Below, piece after piece: positions 10,298 through 20,990 of a stretch of DNA of 64,000 bases (position 1 is the stretch's first letter; each line of letters begins with the position of its first letter). The stretch comes from Zizania palustris. Taxonomy: Eukaryota; Streptophyta; Magnoliopsida; Poales; Poaceae. Under the pieces are notes generated by a model. The model was given only the letters and a program-made list of their open reading frames with translations. It ran no database searches and was not told the DNA's origin. Both the position numbers and the translations under genes were made by a program. The stretch is from assembly GCA_019279435.1 (NCBI GenBank), contig JAAALK010000285.1, forward strand, positions 33,364,238 through 33,428,237. Reading direction: 5' to 3'.

Positions 10298-13200
10298 TTA
10301 TGAAAAATTGGTATCTATACCAAGAAGGAATCGGAGACCTCTTCGGTCCCGAGAGCTAGGGGTGGAACGACTAGTTCCAACATCAGAAGTTCTAAGAACT
10401 TTACGTTTAACTCTCTTCCTCCCCTTCGAAGCTCTAAAATCCTTCTGTTCTTGCTGAAGTTCGGCCCAAGTTCGAAGCCGCTCGGGGCTTCTCTCCCAGC
10501 TTCTAAGATCTTCAGATCTTTTATTTTGGGCTTCACCTTCGTCTTCGGACCAGTTAGTGTCTTCAGAAGACGAGGTGTTTGCGTCGCTCTCTTTATTTTC
10601 CTCTTTAATATAAGACAATATGTCTTTGATTACTTCGGGCGCAATAACGCCGGAGTCATCTCGAGGGATAAGGAATCGAGGACGTTTATAACTCTTTAGA
10701 AGTTCGAAGGTGTTCCACAGTGAGCGAAGTTCGCTGTTAAGCTCTAGCACTTCGATATCTTCCATAAGAGGCAAAGCCTAAAAATATGACAAACAAGATT
10801 TTCATTGATAAATATTTACAAGCATCAGCTTTACATAATCAAAAAATCCTAAATAATCCTAAACCTGCGGGTCCAGAGGAGGCTGACTGCTCGAAGCTTG
10901 ACTCCGAACTTGCTTTTGGCGTTGGCCTTCATCAATCCAAGCCTTGATCGCAGATCGACCTTCGGCTCTCCACGAAGTTTGGAAGGCTCGCCAAGCAGCA
11001 GCTACACCTTCGGAAGGTTTTAGAAGTCGGTCGTCATCGAAGATGATAGAGCCCTCTGCGCCCGGAGTGATTGTTCGGCCCAAATCCTCGTAGTAGCGAA
11101 GTATTCCAAGGGCAGACACTTGTCCGGAGAGTTCTCCATAACGTATGCCTGCCGTTTTCATTTGCTTCGCTGCTCCTTGGATCCTCTTTAGCCGGCGCAG
11201 CAGAGTTACATTGTCATCCGAAGGTAGTGATCCAGTAGTACCGAAGTACTCCAAGACACCTAACATTTGTTCGATGACCTCCGAAGCCACCTTCTCAGAC
11301 TTAACCTTTTCTTCAATAAGCACATCCTTGGCCGAAGTTGTTTCAGCCAAAACTCCGGAGATTCTAGCGTTCTCCGTAGTCAAAACATTCTTTTGAGTCC
11401 GGAGTTGGCCAGCCTCTTCTTGTAGCTTTATAAGTGCGGAGCCCTTCGCAGCATCCTCCGTCCGCAGTCTTTCAATCTCCGCTCGAAGCACAATTTTTTC
11501 TGCTTCGAGCTCTTTCTTTGCAGCCTCCAAGCTTTGCCTAGCCCTTCGCTCTGCTAAGATTACATTGTCCATTTGAGCTACTCGACCTTCGGAGAAGTTA
11601 AAATTCCTTTGAAGAGTTTCGTTCTCTTCCCGAAGTTGAGCAATTTCGTTTTCGTTTGATAAAGCTGCAGCGCGGGCTAAGACTGCTTGCTAAGAAAAAG
11701 AAAAATGAAATAAGAAATTATTCATATGTAATTTGCCATTTGGTTCGAAGATGCTTTATACCTGATAAGCTGCTCTTTCCACAGCAAGGTTAAGCTCCGA
11801 ACCCTTCACTCTGCTTAAGCGGGCTACCAGTTCAGTTTCCCCGACTTGGCGACTGGCTTCACCCAAAGGTTTAACCAAAGTCCCAAGCCCGGTTTTCTCC
11901 TCCAAAAAAGGAGTTATGAGAGGAAGCAGTTTTGAAGCTTTCTGGTCAGCCCTGCTTAGCGAAGGTCCGGAGGGCTCTTCCGAGGCCCTTGGAACTTCAG
12001 AAGATGGCCTCCCCTCAGTCGATTCACTTTCGTCTGTTGACTCAGATGAAGTCGATCCTTGAGCAGGGAGAGGCTCGATGTGTTTTTTTTCCTCTTCCAG
12101 GCCCCGGTAGAGCAACTCCCGGTTGTGGCCCTGAAGTTGTCGAAGGTCTTTGAATTGTATCTTCGAGGGATACTTCGACAACAGGAGGCTCTGAAAAAAC
12201 AAAAATATTACACATTGTATAATTTTGCAAAAATTGATAAGAATTAAGCAAAATTTACCTTCAACATTCTCTGGAATGTCGAGCACCGGACTGATTGGAG
12301 GATCAAAAGTGTAGTCCTCATCCGAATCAGCCGTTAAATCTTGGACTACAGGAGCATCGTCCTGAAGAGTCCTTGTTACTTCTTCGAGAATCGAAGCCAT
12401 AGTGACTTCGACTCCACCTTCATCCACAGGAACTCCGGGCTGAGTTATGTCTTCCTGAACTACCGAAGTCATTGTTTGATCAGCATTGTCTCCAGACTCC
12501 GATATGTTCGCAGGCACTTCGGCCTCATTTACACCCATAGGGGCTTCGAATTGTTCTTCCTGAGTATCCGGAGCTCTTACTTCTTCGATGTTGGCTTGAG
12601 GCTCCGGAATACCTGCAGTATCTTCAATGAGAATACTTTGTTGAGTTGCATCTTCATCAATTAATTTACTAATAAAATACCTTCATCCTCTTTAGAACCA
12701 GAAAGTGAGGTTCTTGAGCTTGAAGGAGCAGGATCCGAAGGTGCGAGATTTTTTGGCTTCCGAGCCACCTTCTTCACCGGAGTCTTTGCTGAACCTGAAG
12801 CTCCGGCTTCAGCTACTCTTTTCTTGGGGCCTTTCTCCTGAGGCACCCAATCCATCAGAGGGGGTGGAGTCAACTCCAGCATTCCCCATACTCTGTTAAA
12901 ACGCTCCCAACTTCCGACTAATTTGATTCGCCATTCTTTTTCTGACGGAGTCGGAGCACCCAAAATCTTCTCCGAAGCCCTTACAATTTGCTCTGAAGTA
13001 ATAGGGGCTGAAGAAGCTAAAAAATAATTCAAGTTAATCTTTCTTCGAAGTAAATATGTACTATGCATGTTGGTTTCGAAGTTACCTGCAGGGCTCGAAG
13101 TATAGCTTATTTTGCGAAGACCGCCTTCCGAGTCATCCTCGAAGGCGATAGGCCAGTTGGCCATCAACGGAGGAATTTGAAGTCCGATGAACTCTTCGGC

Positions 13201-14031
13201 TAAGTCCCGCATGCTCAACCTTTTGCTGATTTTCTGAAGCAAGTTGAGGCGAGCTTTGAGTTGACCTTCGTCAGGTTGCACTAAGGCTTCCTTCCGGAAC
13301 TGGATTTCCTTGAGGGGACCAGCCAGAGGACTACCCACTCCAACTTCAGCATAAAACCACCTCAGAACCCAATCGGTGTACCATCTAGCATTGATGGCCT
13401 TGGCAGGGAATTGTAGTGCATATTCATCACGAAGCCTAAAATTGATGCTTCCGAAGGAAACTACCACTTTCTCACCTCCGGAGCCTACGAAGGTCTTTGG
13501 CTGACAAGTCGCTCTATGCAGCGCAGCAAAGATTTCAGCCCTCCCCTCACAACCTTCGGCTCTCAGTGCCCACTCGAAGATAGCTAGTCTGGCTACAGCA
13601 TTCGGAGATAGCTGGGGGAGGGTTACGTGAAACAAGTCAAGTACTTCGGCTAAAAAATCCACAGCCGGGAGGCCCAAGCCCGCTTCGAAAAAAGCTTCGA
13701 ACACTACAACTTCTCCGGGTCTCGGTGATGGAATTGATTCTTTGCCCGGCTTCCGAATCATAACCCCATTACTAATATTTCCCCCCGCTGTGATTGTCAA
13801 AGACTCTTTCTTGCAGGTAGACCGTCCTAACTCAAAGGATTGGTCCAAGTACTTGGTTGAGGGTGGGCACAGACCTTGGACATCGAGGATTTGAGGATTT
13901 TTTCCCTTTGCCGCCATGGAAGTTGTCGCCTGCATCGAAGGCGTCGCCGCCACTGTTGCCGCTGCCGCTGCCGCAGCCGCTTGTTGACGAGCCAAGGTCG
14001 AAGGAGGTGCAGATCCTTTGGTCTTCGCCAT
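10298..14031 (-). CDS. Antisense spliced gene, Transposase_28-like protein of gypsy-1
   Basis: This gene is opposite to gag-pol. My exon model on the minus strand is 14031-13086, 13016-12681, 12612-12259, 12190-11762, 11689-10865 and 10777-10298. All introns have GT-AG ends and are 68-87 bp. Junction phases agree except in exon 4, where an 8-T run at 12083-12090 shifts the frame; seven would restore it. The first exons resemble the 'putative gypsy type transposon' domain (Pfam Transposase_28), for example LAEVLDLFHVTLPQLSPNAV. An alanine run lies near the start. The later part is acidic, then coiled-coil-like (AERRARQSLEAAKKELEAEK), with an S/R-rich tail. Related antisense genes occur in Grande-type elements; function is unknown. 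Its orientation suggests a regulatory or packaging role, which is inference. Confidence 0.82.
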
Positions 14032-14170
14032 CGCAATCGCTGGATTGATCTAAGAAAGTGGGAACTAGGGCTCAAGAACTCGAAAGCTAGGGCTCAAGAA
14101 CTCAAAGGGCTCAGAAGGCTTTTGACTGAGAACAAGCGGTGAAAAGGTAATCGAGTAAGTTCTGGACTCC

Positions 14171-14182
14171 TTTATTTATAGC
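14171..14182 (-). promoter_or_regulatory. TATA box of the antisense gene
   Basis: On the minus strand this reads CTATAAATAAAG, about 140 bp upstream of the antisense ATG. It implies that the gene has a promoter independent of the LTRs. Confidence 0.65.
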
Positions 14183-14499
14183 CTAAACTTTCCGTTTGTT
14201 ACCGTTTGGGCTCTGCCCTTTCGCATTCCCGCCTGTTATTTTCCTCTGAAAATAACGCCTCGAATAACTCCGTTAGAAATAGAAACTAACGGTTATATTT
14301 TCTAAGTCTAAAAAGACTTTCGAACTTCCTGAGTCAGTTCTAAGATAGTTCGAAAAGTAATTACCTTATGACTGATTCGAAGTTCATGTCTTCGTATATT
14401 TCGAAGATAAAACAAAAATCAATAACCCCTATGATTGGTTATCTTTTCTTTCCGTATACTGCTCTCCTAACGTTACAGGTCGAACGGAGATGCGTATTC

Positions 14500-14509
14500 G
14501 AGGGGCTAC
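14500..14509 (+). other. Polypurine tract of gypsy-1
   Basis: GAGGGGCTAC lies directly before the 3' LTR (TGTTGGGG). This is the position and composition expected for the plus-strand primer. Confidence 0.8.
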
Positions 14510-15004
14510 TGTTGGGGGAAAATATCTCATCTTCGGGGTTATTGCCGAAGCAGCATAAAGACAGCCAATCAATTCGAAGGTTGTTCGAAGACCATCTTCG
14601 AAGATACCCAGAACCTCGTTCGAAGTCCGAAGACTAGCATTGGTTCGAAGTATATCTTCGAACCAAAGCCTTCCAGGATCTTTTCTGCCAGCTAAGATGG
14701 AAGACTTATCTTCTATCCTATTAGATTAGTCTTTTACCATTTTAGCCCTATTAAGGAAACCGAATAGTTTCCTTAATGTCGGTTGTAATAGAGGGGTAAA
14801 TAGGTCTTTTCCTTAATGTTTGGGCCTATAAATACCCCCCATTTCACCCTGTAATGAGGACCGATTACAAGTGATACAATACACACTTTCGAACTATTCT
14901 AAGCTATTATCCTTTCGGAGGCTTAGAACAGTTTGCTTCGCAAACACTTCGTTTGTTAGTTTCTTTTCTACAGAAACCTGTTAGCGTAATCTTTTACGCC
15001 AACA
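14510..15004 (+). repeat. Gypsy-1 3' LTR (495 bp)
   Basis: Appears identical along its length to 3356-3850. It is followed by AGATC at 15005-15009, the right target duplication. Confidence 0.95.
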
Positions 15005-15398
15005 AGATCTAAATCCTAGCCACTAAGAACTCCTCTCCCTTTTTTGATATCAAGAGTTGAGATTGAGATTTATCCGGTTCCCACGAGCGGTGCTAGCACG
15101 CCGGTGTTGGAGCAATCTCATCCCTGTACGTGTGGATACTGTGGAGGTGCTGCTCCAATAGCGGCAGTCATGGGCTTCTTCACGTGAACACCGTTGTCTT
15201 TGTCGATTAGATCACCGAGGAATGGCTAGAGTGAGGCGAGTATAAGGAAGGAAGTGCTTCCCCAACATCTTATTCCGCTGCACCTAGCGCATATCGTGTT
15301 AGAAGTTAACATTTCATGATCCCTCACACGCATGGTTCTTTGGCTTTGGGCGAAATATTTGAATTTTCTAGCTAGCGTAGCTTCCATATTCCCCAACA
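15005..15398 (+). repeat. Copia E 3' LTR, right portion
   Basis: Begins with the right copy of AGATC and continues the interrupted copia E LTR to CCCCAACA at 15398. It is similar to 16921-17324, sharing for example ACGAGCGGTGCTAGCAC and ATGATCCCTCACA. Confidence 0.75.
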
Positions 15399-15419
15399 CA
15401 TATGTGGATTATGGGAACT

Positions 15420-16270
15420 ACCATATATCAAATCGCTGATGTTTTATGCACAACATTAACGTCATGCATCAAGAACATATGAATTTGAAGACAATGAAGT
15501 TAAATGGATTGAAAAGTCATGATTACCACATAATAATGGAAAGTCTCCTTCATGTAATGTTTCATGGGTAGTTGAATGATGATGCGTGGAAGACGTTAGC
15601 TGAGCTGATCCATTTTCATGGACAACTTTGTGCTAACGAAATTAAGAAAGAGATGACGGAGAAGTTGGATAAAGAGACACCGATGCTTTATATAAAATGG
15701 AAAAAATATTCCCTCCAGGATTCTTCAATCCAATGCAACATTAACTAGTTCATCTTCATATGAAGCTAAGGTAGGTGACCGTGTGCAATATAGGTGGATG
15801 TATCACATTGAAATGTCCCTAAAGAAACTTAGAGCGATGATTGGCAATAAGACAAGAGTTGAAGGTTGCATCACAGAAGAATTTAAATTGAAAGATATAG
15901 CATACTTCACTATTGTATACTTAGCTGAGCATCACAATGTCAACACACCTACTATGTGGTACCATGTGGATGAAGACAATCCTTGTAGTGAGCTTCAAAT
16001 TTTTCAATGGAAGGGCATGACTGTTGGTGTCTCCATGACATATTATGTGACTCATGAAGAACAAACATATGCCTCGCTCTACATGTACTCAAATATTGGA
16101 GAGATGGAACAATATTTCACGTAATTGAATGCTTCTTAGTTTTCTATTTTACGGATGGTGGTTCATAGCTTTTTTATTTACTTATTCATTTACAATGACA
16201 GTATGTTTGATTCGAAATACTTGACGTCTGATCGTCAACCAACAGAGAAGTAATTTGATAAGCTACATCG
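15420..16270 (+). pseudogene. Fragment of a CACTA TNP2 transposase (DUF4218 region)
   Basis: Broken reading frames translate to pieces typical of CACTA transposases. Around 15500-15690 are GLKSHDYHIIMESLL and AELIHFHGQLC. From 15783 a 113-codon open piece begins VQYRWMYHIEMSLKKLRAMI and continues with VEGCITEEFKLKDIAYF, the DUF4218 signature. The N-terminal transposase half is missing, as are the terminal repeats. It is unrelated in position to the CACTA at 29034 and clearly diverged from it in sequence. It is flanked by the two copia E LTR copies. Confidence 0.78.
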
Positions 16271-16501
16271 GGAAGGAATACATGGAGGGCCTACTTTCCT
16301 CATTTGGTTTAGAGAACATGTAAATCCTTACATTTTTATGACATATATTATTTTACTCTACTAGGTTAATTATCTTATAGACCCATATGGTTTGCAATGC
16401 GTGCTAGCCGGCAATGTACATATGGACCTGCGTCAGCTCTCTTACGGAGGCATTACTACCAAAAGTTACGATCGATATGATGTGAACGTGTTTGTCTTCC
16501 A

Positions 16502-16816
16502 TTAACCAATTTTGAAGCGTCTCGACCTCTGGTGGCAGCAACTAATACTGGAGTTGTTACAAGGGTCGTTGATGCATAAGGACACGAAACTAAGTATTAT
16601 AGAATCATTAAAACATATCATTGAGTGCAACTTTGCCCGGAATTTTGAATTGTCATGGTCATCAAACCTGGGCGATTTGCCACAGTCTTCCTTACGCTTC
16701 TTGTTTTTGTGGGACTCCCAAGTATTTAGGTGCATCTGCTCCCATTCGACATCCTCAGTGCTGGTGAATTGCTCGGCGATATTGATCATGTCACCTAGAT
16801 TCGTCGGTTCATACAT
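16502..16816 (-). pseudogene. Possible retrotransposon gag remnant
   Basis: The minus-strand frame starts with a stretch (NLGDMINIAEQFTSTEDVEW) that resembles the region after the gag domain in some Ty3/gypsy elements, followed by a lysine-rich stretch. There is no zinc knuckle and the rest does not look conserved. It could also be chance. Positions 16271-16501 show nothing recognisable. Confidence 0.3.
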
Positions 16817-16821
16817 GAAAA

Positions 16822-17324
16822 AATGGATCTATTTGGTCTCGAATTGTTTGAGGCCAGGTCTCTCACCTCTATATAAAGAGTGGAGGAGGTCTTGAAAATC
16901 AAGTTATTCATTGTTTAGATCAGATCTAAATTCTAGCCACCAAGAACTCCTCCTCTCCCTTCCTTGATCTCAAGAGTTGAGATTGAGGCTTCTCCCGTTT
17001 CTCACGAGCGGTGCTAGCACACCAGCGTGAGAAGGAACTCATCCCTATATTTTTGGACTCCGTGGAAGCGTTGCTCAAATAGCGATGCTCATCGTCTTCT
17101 TCACGTGGACTTCGCTATCTTCACTGATTGGATCACTGGGGAACAACCGGTGTGAGGTGATGATAAGCGAGGATGCACTTCCCTGATATCTTCTACCGCT
17201 GCACCTAGCACGTCTCATGCTAGAAGATATCGATATATGATCCCTCACATGCATGGTTCTTGGGCTTTGGGGCAAAATTTTTGAAATTGCCGGTTAGCGA
17301 GCGTAGCTTCCCCATTCCCCAACA
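16822..17324 (+). repeat. Second, partial copia E LTR copy
   Basis: Similar to the downstream part of the copia E LTR (3250-3355 plus 15010-15398). It has a CTATATAAAG box at about 16871 and ends TTCCCCAACA at 17324. Its 5' part with the GGAAGTTCC motifs is missing. Confidence 0.7.
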
Positions 17325-17339
17325 ATAATGACCACCAAA

Positions 17340-17865
17340 AGTGTACAAAATCAAATTTTCACTGAACCTTGATATATGCATGCTCTAGTCCCTTTACCCC
17401 ATGACATTAGTCAATCTCAAGGCGAGATATGTCCCACCCTTGTTAGTTAGCTCGACATTTCAGTCGAACAAGTATCAGATTCAAACCATAACTATTTAGT
17501 CATAGTGGTATGGCCATGCACTTTTTCAATTTCAATACCTCGTGGGGCGCAGAGACTTCTCTGCCATTATAAGGAGGGGTAAATTCCATGTCGACTGTTC
17601 ACATCCCATGACATTTTTCACAACACACCTGAAAATGACCCTACTGATGGCACATAAAAATAGCAGTGCCAATAGTATCTCAAGTGGGTCTATCCAACAC
17701 CATGGTCTCCAACATGCGTCCACATCTCTGATTTAACATCCCCATGTCTATGACCCATGAAACGTGATCATCAATCAGCTAGATGTGCTAATATATGTAT
17801 CATACTGTCCCACATGATGATAAGATCAGGGATACCTTTTGAACAACATCATTATAAAAAAAGTG
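17340..17865 (-). repeat. Inverted copy of copia E internal 3' region
   Basis: This matches the reverse complement of about 2090-2740 with moderate divergence. It lies immediately after an LTR copy that is on the plus strand, so the two cannot belong to one intact element. A rearrangement or a second insertion is needed. Confidence 0.65.
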
Positions 17866-18338
17866 ATGCAGACCCATGAGGGTTGAATCCCGATCTTTCG
17901 GTGGAGATGGAAGATAACTCGATTGGGGAGGAGAGTCGATGTTCATGGTCTGACTACAACTGTCTGGAGATGTTGTGCCTTAGCAAACGATACAACAAAT
18001 TCTATGGTTGACGTGATCTTGTGGAGCATGACAATCCAGCCACGAGGGCACCTGTCCTACAAGAAATCGAAGAACTAGCAAGAACAAGTAGAACAAGTAC
18101 TGAATTGCAAGATGAATATGAGGATTACGATCTAAAAACACAATATGGTCGGGGTTCCGCAAATCGGAGATGTGAGGTTTAGCAAACATCGCGTCACCGA
18201 CTGAAGTAGCAAGAGGTAAATCTAATCTACAAAACCCAAGTGTTCCAAATGACGATAGTTAGGTTTAATAGGCATGGAAAGGTGACCTCAGGGATGCTAG
18301 GTCATACTCCAACCCTAAGACACATCCCAATTAGACTC
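17866..18338. other. Unassigned sequence
   Basis: No gene or known repeat recognised. It is the flank into which copia F appears to have inserted. Confidence 0.4.
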
Positions 18339-20220
18339 CGAGAAACCAAGTTGAGAAGTTCCTTGGGTTCAGTCTGTGATGAGTGATTGACAAGTGCTCT
18401 TCTGGATGAATGGTCCTCTCCGAAAGGTTTTGGAGGTCTTTACCGAAGGGGTTTGGTAGATGCTGGTTGCACAAGTATCTAGCGAAGTATGTATGTTGAA
18501 GGGGTTTGGCATAATACATTTCAGAGGTTGTATCGAAGGGTTTGGTACTTTGGTGGTGCACCGGAGTGTGCATCAGAGTGTGTTTTACTCGGAGAGGCCT
18601 TCGAGGTATCGAGAACACTTGGTTGCTTGTCGATGGTGTGCAGGTGTCTTCGGAGGCAATGGGACGGTAAACACAACAGGTGACTTGGGTTAAGTGGGGA
18701 GCTTGGTGCCGAAGGGTCATAGAGGTTGTGTGAAGTCGAGGTCGGTCATCAGGTCATAGGTGCACTGGTCAAAGGTAGGAAGTGTGGAGGGGGACTCCGT
18801 ATGAAGATACCTTGAGGCAAAGTCCTCGAAGGTGAGGCACTTCAAAGGAGTGCTCGAGAAGGAGGCTCTTCAAAGGCTAGTGGACAAAGTCCTCAGGAGT
18901 GAGGCAATGCTAACAAGTGTGCTCCGGATGGAGGCACTTGAAAGGAAACCTAACGAAGGTCTCAGAAGTCAAGGTGCATCAAAGGCATGGTCCAGACAAG
19001 GCTCTTCAGAGTGTGCTCTAGGTGGAGACACTATGAAGGAGTGCTTATGGAGATGTTTCATGCGGAGACCTTGAACGAAGGAGGGACTTCGAATGGTGGC
19101 GAGCGAAACTCTCCAAAGGGAGGTACTTCAAAAGTGGGGTTTCGAAGTCAGGATGTCTTAACATGCTTCGGTCATGCATGGCTCTAGTACAGTGGCAGGT
19201 GGCGTTCGGGCTAAGTGAAGCTGCGAAGCTATGGTGGTCCACTCTGGAGGTGGTGGTGCGAAGGCACCAAGTGCTTTGATGACTTCGGCTGAAAATCATC
19301 ACTCTGTATCAAGAAAGACTACGAAAGTAGCGAAGCACCTTTGGGTTCGAAGCCTACCGATGAAGTCACTCAAGCACTTCATAGTGTGAAGGGGGTATTA
19401 TAGTCACTTCGCATGTCTAAGTTATCTTCTAAAAGGAGAGGCAAGCTGAGGTCTAGGGAAACACTATTACCTAGGTTAAGAACCTTTTGTACTCATTGTA
19501 TCCGAGGTCCAACCGCCACAAACTGGTACTCAGATTTGTGAGATTTTTGTGTTCCCTATTCCTGCAATAAAATTTCTATTCTATTTCTAATTCATTAACT
19601 GCATGAACTTGTATCTATGTTCTTTGTATTGCTTGGGTTGAGTTTTTGCAGTGCACTTCATTCTGTGTAAACCAGAGTGTTTACTCAGTGTTCTTGCTAA
19701 CAATGGAGCACCTGTCATCTTGTGTGTGAATACTGTGTTGAGTGGCTTTTTCAAAGTACTTTTGCTCTATGAGAATCGGAGGTATACCCTCGAGTGTCTC
19801 TAGCAAAGTACTATCCAGTGTCAAGAGTGCGAAGACTGTGATTTTCACTGTGCCATTTTCCCTAAGTCTCATTCGGTTTCTGTTACATTTGTGGAGCCTA
19901 GTACTAGTTACTAGTGCGGAGCATAACGAAGTCCTTTGAGGGGATTCTCTCTAAAGCGAAGTTTTGTTATGCGGAGTCTTACTCCAATCATCTCCATGTG
20001 CGGAGACTGCTCTTGCGAAGCCCTCCTTCGAGGTTGTTGGGTGTCCGGGTTTGAGCGAAGTCTTCTGAACTTCGAACTTTTACCCTGTGTGAAGCCTGTG
20101 TTCGAAATGTAATCAATACCTCTAAACTAGATGCTCTGAAGGGTGTGTTCGTAGTCTGTTTTTAGAAGTAGAATTTTGAAGCTCCCATTCACCCCCTCTA
20201 GTTGTCTTTTTGGTCCAATA
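18339..20220 (+). repeat. Copia F 5' LTR (SIRE/Maximus-like, about 1.88 kb)
   Basis: Starts CGAGAAACCAAG (expected TGAGAAACCAAG) and ends TTTTTGGTCCAATA (expected CA end). It is followed by a tRNA-iMet primer site. It is related along its length to the LTRs 24695-26698 and 57933-59944 but much more diverged, so it is the oldest member of this family here. Confidence 0.8.
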
Positions 20221-20222
20221 AT

Positions 20223-20234
20223 TGGTATCAGAGC
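20223..20234 (+). other. Primer-binding site of copia F (tRNA-iMet)
   Basis: TGGTATCAGAGC is complementary to the 3' end of plant initiator tRNA-Met. It follows the LTR end after ATT-type spacing, as in copia A and B. Confidence 0.85.
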
Positions 20235-20283
20235 GGGGTAATATCACTACTTGACCTTAACCATTTTTTGATCTGTTGGCAAA

Positions 20284-20402
20284 ATGGAGAGGGAGCAAAA
20301 TTCCTCTGTTCGATGGGATAGACTTTGCTTACTGGAAGGTGTGCATGGAGGCTTATCTTCAAAGCTAAGGAAGTGCAATCTGGGAGATTGTGGAATCCCA
20401 GT
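20284..20402 (+). pseudogene. Copia F gag, truncated 5' piece
   Basis: This corresponds to the first 40 or so codons of the copia B gag (60009 onward). The DNA includes the match to AYWKVRMEAYL in another frame, so it carries frameshifts. It is cut at 20403 by gypsy G; the remainder should lie beyond the right end of the window. Confidence 0.75.
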
Positions 20403-20925
20403 TGTTGGGGGAAAATATTTAATCCTCCAGAAGTCAAGGACACTTCCATGTCAATACAAGAAGAAGAAATGAAGTCAGAAGCTTTGGTCTCCGAAGCTCC
20501 TAAAAGCATAAAGGCTCCGCTGTATTCGGAGCCCTATACAGCGGAGACCTTCATCAAGGCTTCGACGTGACGGAGCCTCCCAAAGCCTCTTCACTCGAAG
20601 GGGGGTTGCCAACAAGGATAGAAGATTTATCTTCTCACTAATTATACTAGTCTTTTACTCTTCTACCCCTATGAAAAATATTAAACAGTATCTTCATAGT
20701 CGGTTGTAATTAGAGGGTAAAGAAGTCTTTTCCCTATGTATTCGATCTATAAATACCCCTCTTTACTCTGTAAAGGGCATCGAATACTCAGATATTCAAT
20801 ACACACTTCGAATTATCTCAAGCTATTATCCATCTCGGAGGCTTGGAATAGTTTACTTGAATAGACACTTCGTTTGTTAATCACTTAGTTCTCTAAACCT
20901 GTTAGCGTAATCTTTTACGCCAATA
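20403..20925 (+). repeat. Gypsy G 5' LTR (523 bp)
   Basis: Starts TGTTGGGGGAAAATATT and ends TTTTACGCCAATA, with the final C changed to T. It is the same family as gypsy-1 but clearly diverged. A TATAAATACC box is near 20749. It is followed by the GTTGGCACCGTCCGTAGGG primer-site equivalent. Confidence 0.9.
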
Positions 20926-20990
20926 GTTGGCACCGTCCGTAGGGAACCTAGTACAAAAACTTCATTCTCTACCAATCCTTCCCTAGATCC

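Larger units (their letters stand above)
3356..15004 (+). mobile_element. Complete Ty3/gypsy Tat-lineage LTR retrotransposon (gypsy-1)
   Basis: This 11,649-bp element is bounded by two 495-bp LTRs (TGTTGGGG...CCAACA) that look identical by eye, and by AGATC target duplications. The order is 5' LTR, primer-binding site, gag-pro-RT-RNaseH-second RNaseH-integrase, 60-bp tandem repeats, an antisense spliced gene, polypurine tract and 3' LTR. The second RNase H domain and the long 3' region with an antisense gene are hallmarks of Tat-lineage elements; Grande of maize is a described example. Apparently identical LTRs imply a very recent insertion. A one-base frameshift at about 7625 in pol suggests this copy depends on helper proteins. 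Relatives in the window are gypsy G, D and C. Confidence 0.95.

Noticed and set aside
12341..12664. 107-codon plus-strand frame in the gypsy-1 3' region
   Set aside because: Shadow of the antisense gene's exon 3 and intron; composition follows the opposite strand's codons.
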